Part shown: positions 9,518 through 20,140 of the stretch, piece by piece
How positions within the stretch are numbered: position 1 is the stretch's first letter
How the letters are laid out: the number at the start of each line of letters is the position of its first letter
Origin: Hexactinellida sp. DTS-2022
Taxonomy: Eukaryota > Porifera > Hexactinellida
NCBI GenBank assembly: GCA_028753945.1
Contig: JAPNXP010000013.1
Coordinates: forward strand, 4,465,501 to 4,529,500
DNA length: 64,000 nt
Direction: 5' to 3'
Notes under the pieces: model-generated
The model's input: the letters and a program-made list of their open reading frames with translations, nothing else
What the model was told of the DNA's origin: nothing
The model's database searches: none
Translations under genes and position numbers: made by a program

Positions 9518-10804
9518 TCACTCCGGAGAGAATGTCTGTAGTTTGTAATTGTTTTTATAATCTGTTGTTATAATATTACTTGAGTCATCAACGGCTATTC
9601 CTGATAGATAAATAAACTCTCCTTTCTCATATCCTTCTTTGCCGAATTGAGTTATCAGTTTTCCTTCTTGCGAGAATATCTTGACTTGTTTGCTACCTCT
9701 ATCTGCTACCAGTATGTTCAGTTGTTGATCTAAACAGAAACAACAAACATCATCCGACAACAACTCTCTGTGAATAACGCATCTGTTTAGAGTTCCTTGT
9801 TTGGAGAAGGATTGAATTGGATATTCTGATCCAGATAGCAGAACATAGAACTCTTCTCTGGCTAGTGAGATATCGCTGATACGAGTATCTTCTTGTTTGT
9901 ACTGAGTGGTTAGAGGTATGCGTCTCTCTTCAATCAATTCATGAGTTAGCACTGTTAGCTCCATTCTGCTGTAAGCACTCACATATACACTGGTATCGTC
10001 TGTGCAGATTCCTGATAGAGGATAATCATAGGATTTGTGAGATTCTCTTGCCAAACTAGTTCTATTGAATTTTACAATAGTATAGTAGCACTGAACAAAC
10101 ACTGAATTGAGTATAAAATTGATGTTTCTTGGATCTTTCATTTGCTCGTCTTTCAGAGTTTGATCCCAGTCTCCATTAATAGAGAATATCTGTATTCTGC
10201 GAGCATTCCTGTCAGTTACAAATATTCTACTATTCATAGAATCTATAGCTATACCCCATGGATAGCACAGTTCATTATCTCCCGTCCCTCTACTACATGT
10301 ACCCCACTTGAGTCTAACATTGGTATCTTTCCTGTACGCTACATTGAGCTGTTCGCAAGCACACAGTCTCTGTATGCTCTCCCGCAGCTCGCTAGCTCTC
10401 CAGCTGAGCTTAACATAAGGAATATATGTATCCATCTCTCTTCTCACGGAGTTGATGGCTTTATCTATTTCGATGATAGGTATTTCCGTTGGACTCAAGT
10501 CTTTGAATATGATTTCCATTTCTTCCTTTCGTTTGTTTATCTCTTCGATCTTTCTGTTAACTTCTTCCCTCTTGCTGTTCATTCTGGTATTCGCCTGGTC
10601 CCATATGCCCTCCAGCTCCCGGAGTACCAGCTGTGCCCTGGCTTCGATCAGCTGTTTCATTTCCCCACTCACCCTCAACACCTCCCTCTTATGCCTATCA
10701 ATGACCTCTCTCAGAGCATTCATTCTGTCCTGCAACTTGTTGCTAACTGGAACCAAGCTAGCAGGCCCCGGGGCCGCATTCCCATTGCCTGATTCGGTTG
10801 CCAT
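9518..10804 (-). CDS. Coiled-coil/NHL-repeat protein (TRIM-NHL-like, no RING)
   Basis: 428 aa, one exon. The N-terminal 20-130 residues are a long coiled coil (for example KLQDRMNALREVIDRHK, then repeated KRKEE/REEVNR patterns). The C-terminal part from about 170 carries NHL strands such as IFVTDRNARRIQIFS, ILVADRGSKQVKIFSQEGK and a closing FGKEGYEKGEFIYLSGIAVD. As in its two paralogues in this window there is no RING or B-box. The middle blades are more divergent than in the copy at 6968. It faces that gene tail to tail, with the hydroxylase exon and inverted repeats between them. The ATG at 10804 gives the natural N terminus. Confidence 0.85.
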   Translation of the reverse strand: MATESGNGNAAPGPASLVPVSNKLQDRMNALREVIDRHKREVLRVSGEMKQLIEARAQLVLRELEGIWDQANTRMNSKREEVNRKIEEINKRKEEMEIIFKDLSPTEIPIIEIDKAINSVRREMDTYIPYVKLSWRASELRESIQRLCACEQLNVAYRKDTNVRLKWGTCSRGTGDNELCYPWGIAIDSMNSRIFVTDRNARRIQIFSINGDWDQTLKDEQMKDPRNINFILNSVFVQCYYTIVKFNRTSLARESHKSYDYPLSGICTDDTSVYVSAYSRMELTVLTHELIEERRIPLTTQYKQEDTRISDISLAREEFYVLLSGSEYPIQSFSKQGTLNRCVIHRELLSDDVCCFCLDQQLNILVADRGSKQVKIFSQEGKLITQFGKEGYEKGEFIYLSGIAVDDSSNIITTDYKNNYKLQTFSPE

Positions 10805-11007
10805 GTTGAACTAGTGTGTATAAAGTTATGTGTGCAATTTATTCAGACATTAATTATATACTGTTAGTCCAGTGCCTAGAGTCTACAGTGACCACAGACA
10901 TAGTGTATTAGCTATCTCAGTTGTGTAGGTGGTTGTTAGTGGGGAATTATACCATCCTTATGCACGGGCGTCGCACGGGTCTAAAAACTCTCCGGTCAAA
11001 CAGTTAA

Positions 11008-11076
11008 AGCGGTCCGGCCAAAACCGGACCCTCCTATATAATATAGTAGAAAAAGTGAAAAGTGGTCCGGCCATGG
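11008..11076. repeat. Paired GGTCCGGCC hairpins
   Basis: Two hairpins, GGTCCGGCCAAAACCGGACC and GGTCCGGCCATGGCCGGACC, lie 40 bases apart. A third, collapsed copy (GGTCCGGCCGGACC) lies near 42818. Confidence 0.7.
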
Positions 11077-12412
11077 CCGGACCTGCTACGCCTATGTTAT
11101 GTGTTGTGGTTGTGTATGCTATCTTGTATTGTATTGTTATTAGTTGGATTATTGGTAATCATTGATTAGCTTTTATTGGAAACTCACGTGGGACGTGGCA
11201 ATAACCAAAATGTTGCTTTTTTTCAAAATAATGAATAATTGCTCTGAAATTATTTATGCTGGATGTATAGAATAACTTACTATTCGAGCTCGCTTCGTTG
11301 GTTGATAGGTCAGATACAATATCTTAGCTTCGCCACCTACCATCCAGTCATCTAAATAAAGTAGGCATAGCTCATATATTTTAGATTTTTCATGTAATAT
11401 GGTGGATGGATAAACAGAACAAGAAAGGTTCCAGAGGTCCCCCTGTTGAAGATATCTGTCTTCCCAAAATAGGTGGGATTGTTCTTATTGTGCGCAGGGT
11501 GCCGAAGCAGATAACCACTAAGTTGAAGAATGGGCAATACAACTAATAGAATTCGTATAAAGATTGTCTATGTAGAACTCCTAAAGAGTTCACCTAGTAC
11601 TATGCTAATAGCTTATGTATAAGGGTTGTTAACAATACCCTAATGCCTGGGTAGCGTATAACATTCTGAGTAGTTAGAGTATACGAAAGGGAAATGTTTG
11701 GGATTTTATCCCTCAATGATATCAGCATTTTGTCTCTACGGATGCTGTTAAGGCATTCTTGAAGTCCAGCTTCAAAAGGATATGTGTATTCGGCATATCT
11801 TTCAGGTATCAGCTGCAAGTATTGCTGCCTCAGCGCCTACTGCTTGTACCGAACCCCAATTGTTGTGGCGCAAGGAGCGGCCCAATGGTAGAAATCACAT
11901 TTTTAACGATCTACTATCCGAACACGATATTGGAGGGAGAGATCCTAAAGCCAGGGCATCCTGGCCATACAAGCCAGCAGGTGGGCCCCCTTTGGGGGTT
12001 CCTAATTTGGGCTCCTAGTTTGATAAGGGCCCCCTTGGGAGCCCTTATCAAGCTATTCTATCTGTACAAAAGCACAGAAAGTTCCCCGATGCCCCCCCCC
12101 CCCCTGGCCAGGACGCCCCTGAATCCTACAACTGTTCGTAGCAGAAGAAGTTTTCACCGATTTTGATTAAAAAATTGTTTGGTTGCAACTCTACTAGAAA
12201 CCTCTAAAACGCAACAAATTGGCATTACTATCTGTATATTAATTGAATCTTTTTCAATTTTGCTCATATTTTTCAGAGATATAATTTAGATTTGAAGTAT
12301 TTAGATCTCAGTTGATCATCAAATGCAACTAATAATTAATTAACTTTTTATTTAAAATACAAATTCCGGATAAGGCGAGCTCATTTTGACGGTCCCGTCG
12401 ATTATTTGTGTT

Positions 12413-12470
12413 TTGTCAGAAATGGACCCCCCTGCAGATTTAGACCGGAGGGTCCATTTCTGACAAATCT
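12413..12470. repeat. Short hairpin element
   Basis: TTTGTCAGAAATGGACC and its inverse GGTCCATTTCTGACAAA flank a 20-base centre. Confidence 0.75.
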
Positions 12471-12543
12471 TACTTTGCTTGGCATAAATGGATTATTATT
12501 TATAAGCACATCGTCGGGAACTGCACTTAATTAATACAAGTAC

Positions 12544-14184
12544 AAAGTCAACTCCCGTTATAACGAAAGTGCTCGGGACTGTAGTTTTCAATTCGTTATA
12601 AGCGGAGTTTGTTATACCGGAATTCGTTATAAGCGTAGTTCAATCTTCAAAGAGTTCATTACAAGTTGAATTTCGTTATAAACAGATTTCGTTAAAACCG
12701 GTGTAAGCGCGTTTTAGGTATCCAGCGATTTAGGGATCCCCGTCCCTATATCGCTAGCGTTTTAGGGACCCCATGGATCCCAAAAACGCTAGCGATATAG
12801 GGATCCCACCCAAGGCCACCCATATAGAACCCCTATAGGCACAAGGTATACCCTAGGCCAGGGTTTTTTTTAAGGCCGATCTTGGTGTAAAATTGCACCA
12901 AGATTTTTTGCAATTACACCAGGATTCGGGTCGGCAGCGGCTTGCAGTGTTGAGTTACACCAAGGTCTGAACCTTTAAAAAAAAACCTGCCCTAGGCCAA
13001 CTAAATAAAACCTATACGCTCAAGGCATAGTCTTCTAATACAGGTGCAACCTCGATTATCCGGACTTTTTGGGAACACTCAAATGAGTCCGGATAATCGA
13101 GGTTGTATTGTATTGCCCAAATCCTTCACTATCTTTAGTTTTTTTTTAAAATAGAAAAATAGAAAGTGAAAAATCTTTCTAAGTGAAAAATAGAAAGAGG
13201 ATCGATATATTTTGTAAACGCCGTACTCAGGAAGGAGGAAAATGATACAATGTGCAGATTGTCCACGAAGAATGTATGCGGATCGCCGGATCCCGATACT
13301 GGCGTGGACAGACCCAAACTATAAGGGGGCGTGTGAAATTTGTAAAGAAATGTAGTGTTAGTTACCGTAGGAATTATAATTACCTATTTATATACCATCA
13401 AGTGTCACATAATCACTTTAGACCTTTATTTTAGGATATACCCACTTTATGTAAACTTAGGTCCCTAAATCTCTAGTAATTTAGGGCACAGAAACGAGGA
13501 TACCCAAAACACTGGCGTACCTGTATCACTAGCGATTTAGGGATCCCACGACCACAAAACGCTAGCGATTTAGGGATCCCACGACCACAAAACGCTAGCG
13601 ATATAGGGACCCCACGATCACAAAACGCTAGCGATTTAGGGATCCCCGTCCCTATATCGCTAATGTTTCAGGGACCCAGAGGACCCAAAACGCTAGCGTT
13701 TTAGGGACGGGGATCCCTAAATCGCTGGATACCCAAAACGCGCTTACACCGGAGTTCGTTATAAGCAGAATTCGTTATACTATTACATAACCTGAATTCA
13801 TTATAACCGGAGTAAAATCAATAGCTTAGAACTGAATAGAGGTATGAGATTTAAATGACTTCGTTACAAGCGGAATTTCGTTATATCCATTTCGTTGTAC
13901 AGGTAAACCTCCCAAAGCGGCACCTCCGAGTAGCGGCAACCTCCGAGAAGCGGCACAAAATCATTCTCCCGATGGGTGCCGCTTTGGGAGCTTTACCTTA
14001 CGAGCAACCTCCCAAAGCGGCAACCTCCGAGAAGCGGCACAAAATCATTCTCCCGATGGGTGCCGCTTTGGGAGGTTTACCTGTAAATGTAACCGAAGTT
14101 TTAATAATGTAATAAGATATAAGGATTTCCGGACCATTGAATTACTTCGTTATATCCGACTTGGTTATAACGGGAGTTTACTGT
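12544..14184. repeat. Nested inverted-repeat elements with CGTTATAA ends
   Basis: The outer ends are AACTCCCGTTATAACG at the left and CGTTATAACGGGAGTT at the right. Inside are many CGTTATAAGCGGA-type strings, a hairpin element at 12850-13000 (CCCTAGGCCAGGGTTTTTTT and its inverse), a second at about 13045-13112 (ACCTCGATTATCCGGACT and inverse) and a tandem GC-rich block at 13900-14090 (CCTCCCAAAGCGGCA units). This looks like repeated insertion of small elements into one another. Confidence 0.7.
13512..13740. repeat. Tandem/palindromic CGCTAGCG repeat
   Basis: Repeated units of about 37 bases, AACGCTAGCGATTTAGGGAT plus CCCACGACCACAA. The units then appear inverted, and the same words recur at 12720-12810. 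A related string in a short palindrome lies at about 42260-42315. Confidence 0.8.
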
Positions 14185-14406
14185 ATTTATAATTTGCATT
14201 CATTATACAAAAGTACATTGAGTGCAAATTGTTATATTATACTACAGTAGATGTCGGATATATAAGTACACCGGTTATAATAACATATCGGATATAAGAA
14301 CACTATGTTGGAAAACGGTTGCCATATACCCTTTATAATTTATGTCGGTTATAAGAACATACTGGTTATAAGCACATTAATAATTAATCTAACTTGTACT
14401 AGCAGA

Positions 14407-16806
14407 ATGAGTCTCTGTATGAGATCTTGTAAAGGTAGGAAGTCTTCCAACCAGAGATTCCCCATAGACAGTCTGAATATTTCAGGCCGCGTGGAGGGGC
14501 TAGCTCTCTTCCTATGTTGCGAGTATTCCTACACGAATACCCTTAGTGACAAAGGAGTGGAAGTGGAATTCGTATTTCCCACACCCACAGGCGCAACTGT
14601 ATGTGGGCTCAGTGGCGAAATCGACGGTAGAAAGGTGGAGGGAGAAATCAGGGAGAGAGCGCAAGCGAGGGACACATACGACGATGCTATTAGCAGTGGT
14701 TATTCCGCTGGGATTGTCGAGCAGGCTGGAAAGAAGGATTTCAGGTTACTGCTTGGGAACTTATCTCCGAATGGCAGAGCTGTGCTGCGCATTACATTTC
14801 TGTCGGAGCTGCAATTGAATATCGAGGGGATTGCTAGCCTTTGCATTCCCGCTGCGATGTTACCAAAGTTTGATGACAAACAGACAGAATGCAAGTTCAG
14901 CTTCGATCTATTTATAGAAAAGCGAGTGGGAGAATTCTCACTGGTTGAGTCGAACACTCACAAAATATCTTACAGCAAAGAGTCTAATGGGGAAGTAGTA
15001 CGGATTAAAGATGGCCTGGGGGAACAGCATAAAGATATAGAAATACTCCTCAAGCCGACCTTCACAGATCTCCCTCGCATATCTACACACGGCCCTGTCT
15101 CCACGCGCCCCGACAGGTCCCATCGGTACATGTCTTCTCACGCCTGCATGCTAACCTTCATTCCTACGCTTAGCGCGGGTGCTGTGTCGCCCCCTGCGGA
15201 GTTCATATTCATCATTGACCGGAGCGGGAGCATGAGCGGATCTAGGATTACACACGCGAAATCCACTCTAGAGTTGTTGTTGCAGAGTCTCACTATTGGC
15301 TGCTACTTCAATGTGATAGGATTTGGCAGCAGCTACGAAATGCTCTTTAGTGGAGAGAGTTCTGAGTACACTCAGGAGTCGCTGGAGTTCTCTCTTCAGC
15401 GGGTGCGCGCGCTGAGAGCGGACCTGGGCGGAACCTATCTGCTGCCGCCGCTCAAAGCGGCTCTCCGCTTTCCAGCGGCGCGGCCCGATCTGCCCAGACA
15501 GATAATGGTGCTCACAGACGGGGGCACAGAGGGAGTGAGCGACATCATACGAATGGTAGAATCTTCTCCGCAGAGCTTCCGCGTGTTCTCCTTCGGTATC
15601 GGGAAGGAGGCGTCTCGAGAGCTGGTGTCTGGCTTGGCAGAGGCGGGGCGGGGGAAGGCGGTGTACTTGAAGGACGCGTCAGAGATGGAACGGAAAGTGC
15701 TGCACATAATGAACCTAGCATTCAGTCCGGACCTGAGAAATATCGAAATTGAGTTCTCACACCCAACAGAATTCTTCCCGTCTAAACTACCAAACTTATT
15801 TCTGAACGAGAGAATTGTTGTGTATGGGTTTATCCCAGATCTCCCGGTGCCCCTCGATACACAGATACGAGCTAAACTCAGTTTCACTCAAGAAGGAAAG
15901 AAGGAGACGCTCGTGAGTAAGTTTAGCCTAGCTCCTGGAGCTCTCTCTCCGCAGGGAGATGTGTCCATGGTGCATCTATTGGGAAGCTCCCTCGCTTTAA
16001 AGGATTGGGAGACCGACAAGAAGAGGAAGGAAGAGTGCACTCAGCTCAGCTGTGCGTCCGGGATTATGTGTAAGCACACGGCGTACGTACTCACAGACCC
16101 GACGCAGTCAGCTGCTGTGAACGCACCCCTAAGCAAACTAACAGCTGATCAGCCTAAGAGTCGTAGTACAAGCCAAGCTAGCAGTTCTAGCTCAGATAAT
16201 GATGATGATGATGATATGGATTGTGAGATGGAGAATCAAGCTATTTGTCAACCTCGGAATACGGTTAAGCGTAAGGCTCAGAAACGTGGTCGCCGCAGTG
16301 AGGATTGTGATCTGGATCAGTCTCGGTCTCGGTCTCGGTCTCGTTCTATAAGCCCTCCGACTCAAAAGAGCGAAACGTGTATAAATAATACTAGTTTTAT
16401 AGGTGGAAATCAAACAAAGAAGAAAAGGTCGAGAGCAGTGAATTTACAATCCGACTCTCTACCAGCCGCAGCCCGATTGGCCCCTACCTGCCCTACCCAG
16501 AGCTCGTACCAGAACATCACGCGCATGCAGAGGGCGGAGGGCAGCTGGGAGTATAGCGGGACACTCGAGGGAGAACTCAAACTCGACTTAAAGGCTACTT
16601 GCCCTGATGGCCTTAACTTAACACTATGGGTTAGTGTTGTGTGTATCGTATGTTTGAGAGTCAATTTCTCTGCGTTCCAAACTCAATGGCTTTTGGTTGC
16701 TAAGAAAGGCGAGAATTGGGTCAAACAAGAACTCTCCAAAACAGCTCACAAACTATCCTATGAAGAAATCAGTCAGTCAGCGAAACAAATTATTTTGCAA
16801 CAGTAG
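14407..16806 (+). CDS. VWA5A: von Willebrand factor A domain-containing protein 5A-like (VIT + VWA)
   Basis: 799 aa from the ATG at 14407. I prefer this start to 14305 because the first 34 codons of the longer frame lie in a repeat with GGTTATAAGAACA words. Residues about 15-140 form a VIT domain (TGATVCGLSGEIDGR, then KDFRLLLGNLSPNGRAVLRI). A VWA domain follows at about 265-435 with an intact metal-binding motif DRSGS (Asp271), TYLLPPL and a LTDGGTEG strand. The C-terminal third has an acidic/serine stretch, an SRSRSRSRS run and a basic KKKRSR cluster, which could be a nuclear signal. It ends in a C-terminal helix-rich part. VWA5A (LOH11CR2A/BCSC-1) has this layout; its molecular role is poorly known. 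The SR-like insert is unusual. Confidence 0.88.
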   Translation: MSLCMRSCKGRKSSNQRFPIDSLNISGRVEGLALFLCCEYSYTNTLSDKGVEVEFVFPTPTGATVCGLSGEIDGRKVEGEIRERAQARDTYDDAISSGYSAGIVEQAGKKDFRLLLGNLSPNGRAVLRITFLSELQLNIEGIASLCIPAAMLPKFDDKQTECKFSFDLFIEKRVGEFSLVESNTHKISYSKESNGEVVRIKDGLGEQHKDIEILLKPTFTDLPRISTHGPVSTRPDRSHRYMSSHACMLTFIPTLSAGAVSPPAEFIFIIDRSGSMSGSRITHAKSTLELLLQSLTIGCYFNVIGFGSSYEMLFSGESSEYTQESLEFSLQRVRALRADLGGTYLLPPLKAALRFPAARPDLPRQIMVLTDGGTEGVSDIIRMVESSPQSFRVFSFGIGKEASRELVSGLAEAGRGKAVYLKDASEMERKVLHIMNLAFSPDLRNIEIEFSHPTEFFPSKLPNLFLNERIVVYGFIPDLPVPLDTQIRAKLSFTQEGKKETLVSKFSLAPGALSPQGDVSMVHLLGSSLALKDWETDKKRKEECTQLSCASGIMCKHTAYVLTDPTQSAAVNAPLSKLTADQPKSRSTSQASSSSSDNDDDDDMDCEMENQAICQPRNTVKRKAQKRGRRSEDCDLDQSRSRSRSRSISPPTQKSETCINNTSFIGGNQTKKKRSRAVNLQSDSLPAAARLAPTCPTQSSYQNITRMQRAEGSWEYSGTLEGELKLDLKATCPDGLNLTLWVSVVCIVCLRVNFSAFQTQWLLVAKKGENWVKQELSKTAHKLSYEEISQSAKQIILQQ

Positions 16807-17012
16807 CTGACTCCAGTAAGAATTTTTATATATTCCTTCTGTATATATAGTTAGCATGGAACTTCGAATAACAAATAGGATAGGAGATTGCATGATCCGC
16901 TCATTCATTTGATTTATATCAACTTTAGAAAAAACTATTTTTATAGAACATATATATTATTTGGAGTACTGAACATTTTTTATTTAACACTTTATTCCAT
17001 ATTTTGAGCTAT

Positions 17013-17166
17013 TACAGTAGAACTCGGTTAGTACGTACTTGTAAACAAAATTTTGTCAATAATATATGTACCTATCTCTATGTCAACTCAGTTAGTACAT
17101 ACAACTTGGATAATACGTACTAATTTTTCTCTCCCAAGGGGTACGTACCAACCGAGTTCTACTGTA
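17013..17166. repeat. MITE-like element, TACAGTAGAACTCGG ends
   Basis: The left end TACAGTAGAACTCGGTTAG and the right end CAACCGAGTTCTACTGTA are inverse copies, and GTACGTAC words recur inside. TA at both borders fits a Tc1/mariner/pogo-type target. No coding content. Confidence 0.85.
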
Positions 17167-17513
17167 CTTAATTAATACTTCTAATTATCTCTTAATAATA
17201 GACAGCAAACATTGTAAGAGCCAAATCAGCTTATAAAATACTAAACTGCGATAGGACCAGAATTCTCGGGCCGAGCCGTACTTGCGACCTCTACTAACTT
17301 GCAACTAGGAAATACTAACGGTGGTAAATTTATTTATTATTGTCCACATTAGCTCATAAGAAAGCAAATTGCTCCAAACCCGGACAAAGTTGTCCAATTC
17401 CCAGACACCGGACATCTGGCAACCCTACTGGGGGATTGAAATTAACTACGTCTAATCCAATTAACCTTGCATATAGAAGTATAAATACTACATCGTTTTT
17501 GCAAAATTAGATA

Positions 17514-17702
17514 TACAGTCAACTCCGCTTAATCGGGTCACATCGGGACCAAGTTGTTTTGATCCGATTAAGCGGAGAAACCGATTAACCGAAAATATTG
17601 TAAGCCAAACTGTAATTCTGTCCTATAAATCCTGTGAAATTTTGACCCGATTAAGCGGAGAAACCGATTAACCGGTGTCCCAATTAAGCGGAGTTGACTG
17701 TA
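17514..17702. repeat. MITE-like element, TACAGTCAACTCCGC ends
   Basis: The left end TACAGTCAACTCCGCTTAAT and the right end ATTAAGCGGAGTTGACTGTA are perfect inverses. Internal copies of GATTAAGCGGAGAAACCGAT occur twice, so the element has subterminal repeats. TA borders. Confidence 0.9.
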
Positions 17703-18000
17703 GTAGTATGCCGTTTACTACATAAACCAAGTTTAAAAGTTTTAAATATAAAGTAAACTCTCGTAGGCGGTTATAACGAAATACTCGCTTGTAAATTATT
17801 TAGCGTTGCATATATCGAAGTAAATCGTCATACACAGTCCCCGACTCTGCCATACGGGAGGTATTACTGTATGTACATAATACAGTGTGATACAGAATTT
17901 TGCTCACAAAGTGCCCAAGGAAGGTTTTTGTTACACTTACTATCTAAATATTACTTCAAAATAATTAATAAGAAATTATTTTCTTTTTTTAGCAAAAGTA

Positions 18001-18082
18001 TGGCAGCGGTGGGATTCGAACCCACGCCACCGAAGTGACTGGTGCCTAAAACCAGCGCCTTAGACCGCTCGGCCACGCTACC
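18001..18082 (-). tRNA. tRNA-Leu (anticodon TAG)
   Basis: The minus strand reads GGTAGCG... to ...CGCTGCCA. The 7-bp acceptor stem pairs (one G-U). There is a D-arm with GCGGTCTAAGGCG, an anticodon stem CTGGT/ACCAG with loop TTTAGGC (anticodon TAG), a long variable arm as in class II tRNAs, and a T-arm GGGTTCGAATCCC. No CCA is encoded beyond the discriminator and there is no intron. Internal A and B boxes are both visible. Confidence 0.97.
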
Positions 18083-18180
18083 CATAACCACCCATAAGTT
18101 GGCAACTATTTTATTACAGGTTTTACATTTATCTGTAAATTATAATTTAGATTATTATACAACTAACGCCTAATTCCTGA

Positions 18181-19980
18181 ATGGCCGAACTTATCCAGCG
18201 GAATCTCGAGCTGAGTTTGGCGGACCTTGAGCCTATGGAAACGAGCGGTCTATGCTCCCAACAAGAGGCCATCCAAATTATTCAGAAACGCCGCCATTAT
18301 GAATACAAGTTACTGCGCAAGCCCCCCAGAAAAGGAGACTACCTCGCTTACATTCAGTACGAAGTGTATCTCTACATGCTCTTCTGTAAGAGGAAGAACC
18401 TACACTCTGATAGGAGCAAGAGCACTCCCTACGGCAAGCTATTGTACCCTGCAAACCGTGTTCATATTCTATTCACGCGGGTTCTGAGGCGATTCAGAGC
18501 AGATCTCCGTATATGGCTACAGTATGCGGACTTCTGTAAGCGCATCAAACACTACAGTCGACTCAGCAAATGCATAACAAAAGCGGTGCGAATACACCCG
18601 CGATGTGCAGGCCTGTGGAGCCTGGGCGCATGGACAGCTCTGACATTTGACAGCGACACTCATGCTGCCCGCGTTCTACTTTTGAGTGGGCTTAGGATTC
18701 TCCCAGACGAACAACACATGTGGATTGAACTGTGTCGCCTTGAAATTCTACACACTTACAAAATAAAGAAGCGTAAAACTATGCTAAAATTAGATTTCTT
18801 AGATTCCAGTGCAGAGCTTGCTGAATCAACAAATGAATCTTACAGAGCGGCTAGAGTAGTGTACACAGAGGCAGTCCAGCATATGCCAAATGACCCAGAA
18901 TTCAAATACAAATTTATTCAACTCTTTAGAGAGTACAAAGAAACTGAAGAGTTACAAGAACTTGCTTATCAGGGGTTGATGGAAGATTCTGCTAATAACC
19001 ATAAAGCCTGGGTGTATCTCACTAAAAAACCTGTATTGCGATACATGGATACGCAGAGTGTTGAATGGAATGTTGCATTACATGCTTGTGAATCAGAAGT
19101 GGAACATATATTTGAGGAAGCTGTCCAATTGAATCCAACTAATGGAGATATATGGGAAGAATACATCATGAATAAAATTGAATGCATTTCTGTTGGAGAA
19201 GTTGCTACGCGAGCAAACAAGCTACAATCGCTAATGCAACTAATCCAGAGATCGAAAGATGCAGGAATCTGTTCTGAAAATATACACATATTGTATGTTA
19301 ATTTTCTTAGGCAGGAAGGTCTTCTCCAGGAAATTAATACATTTATTTCTGAATTGGGAGATAGGGTAATGGAGATGCCAATGCTTCTACAGACAATTGG
19401 AAATGAGCTGAACGAAGATACTAAAGAGAATATATTTTCGCTTTTGATAAGATCAACAGATAATCTGATTAGTTTCGAGCTCTACCCAATCTCAACATGG
19501 AATGCAGTACTAGAACAGAACTGCACACCTGTGCTAGCAGTAGATAAAGTTAATTCACTTATTAACGGCCTATATAGCCTATCTCGCAGGTCTCAACACC
19601 CGGGCATTGGAAACCTTCTGCTCAAACTTATCAAATGGAGCTCGGAAAATGAACCTCTACAAGAGTTCCGTGAAAAGTACAAAATTATTTTGATACATAA
19701 CAACAGAAAATGGCCAATTGAACTCTACCTATTTTGTTCTCAGATAGAAGAGTCACAGGAACCTATCAATGAAGCTGCAATCGATCTTCTATTTGAAAAG
19801 ATTATAAGCTTGCATGGTAGTACCAGTGTGGAAGTGTGGCTTGAGTATTCCAGGGTAAAACGGGCAGTGAAGAATTTCCAAGGAGCTGGAGAATGCTACT
19901 GGCGAGCTATGAAAATACTCAACCCTAGTTTAGTTGAAGAATTCGTAACCAAATATACTCTAGCCTCCATATCTCATTAG
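18181..19980 (+). CDS. UTP6: U3 snoRNP small-subunit processome protein UTP6
   Basis: 599 aa in one exon, the same length as human UTP6 (597). It opens with the conserved MAE-IQ-NLE--L-DLE pattern and carries HAT (half-a-TPR) repeats throughout, with the typical aromatic pattern in VWLEYSRVKRAVKN and DLRIWLQYADFCKR. The C terminus GECYWRAMKIL matches the family. UTP6 is part of the t-UTP/UtpB scaffold for 18S rRNA maturation in the nucleolus. It starts about 100 bases from the divergently read tRNA-Leu and is followed by the MTFMT gene 160 bases downstream on the same strand. Confidence 0.93.
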   Translation: MAELIQRNLELSLADLEPMETSGLCSQQEAIQIIQKRRHYEYKLLRKPPRKGDYLAYIQYEVYLYMLFCKRKNLHSDRSKSTPYGKLLYPANRVHILFTRVLRRFRADLRIWLQYADFCKRIKHYSRLSKCITKAVRIHPRCAGLWSLGAWTALTFDSDTHAARVLLLSGLRILPDEQHMWIELCRLEILHTYKIKKRKTMLKLDFLDSSAELAESTNESYRAARVVYTEAVQHMPNDPEFKYKFIQLFREYKETEELQELAYQGLMEDSANNHKAWVYLTKKPVLRYMDTQSVEWNVALHACESEVEHIFEEAVQLNPTNGDIWEEYIMNKIECISVGEVATRANKLQSLMQLIQRSKDAGICSENIHILYVNFLRQEGLLQEINTFISELGDRVMEMPMLLQTIGNELNEDTKENIFSLLIRSTDNLISFELYPISTWNAVLEQNCTPVLAVDKVNSLINGLYSLSRRSQHPGIGNLLLKLIKWSSENEPLQEFREKYKIILIHNNRKWPIELYLFCSQIEESQEPINEAAIDLLFEKIISLHGSTSVEVWLEYSRVKRAVKNFQGAGECYWRAMKILNPSLVEEFVTKYTLASISH

Positions 19981-20140
19981 TTCGTATTTGTTAAATCAAT
20001 TCGGTCCGTTACTTAATTAATTAAATAATATTAGAGTATTTTTATACTATTGAGTAACTTCGGAATTATACGTAAATGTCAATTTGAAATCCGTGGTCCA
20101 TTACTAATTATAGATACAATAGGAATTATTTGAAATATAA

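Larger units (their letters stand above)
10805..14406. other. 3.6-kb gene-free nest of inverted repeats
   Basis: No convincing gene. Open frames at about 11600-12166 have no recognisable domain and no conserved pattern, and part of one is low-complexity (C-run at about 12091-12104). The rest is a mosaic of short inverted-repeat elements listed separately. It separates the NHL gene (minus) from the VWA5A-like gene (plus). Confidence 0.6.
16807..18000. other. Gene-free spacer with three inverted-repeat elements
   Basis: No coding signal. It contains two clear MITE-like elements (17013-17166, 17514-17702) and a weaker GTTATAACGAA-type one near 17746-17876. The minus-strand tRNA-Leu follows at its end. 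Confidence 0.6.

Noticed and set aside
10142-10814. Plus-strand frames over the NHL gene at 9518
   Set aside because: Antisense to a coding region with clear NHL and coiled-coil content; no domain in the plus frames.
11600-12166. Open frames in the repeat nest, possible transposase piece
   Set aside because: No DDE, RT or zinc-finger motif is visible; the frames contain low-complexity C-runs and overlap on both strands.
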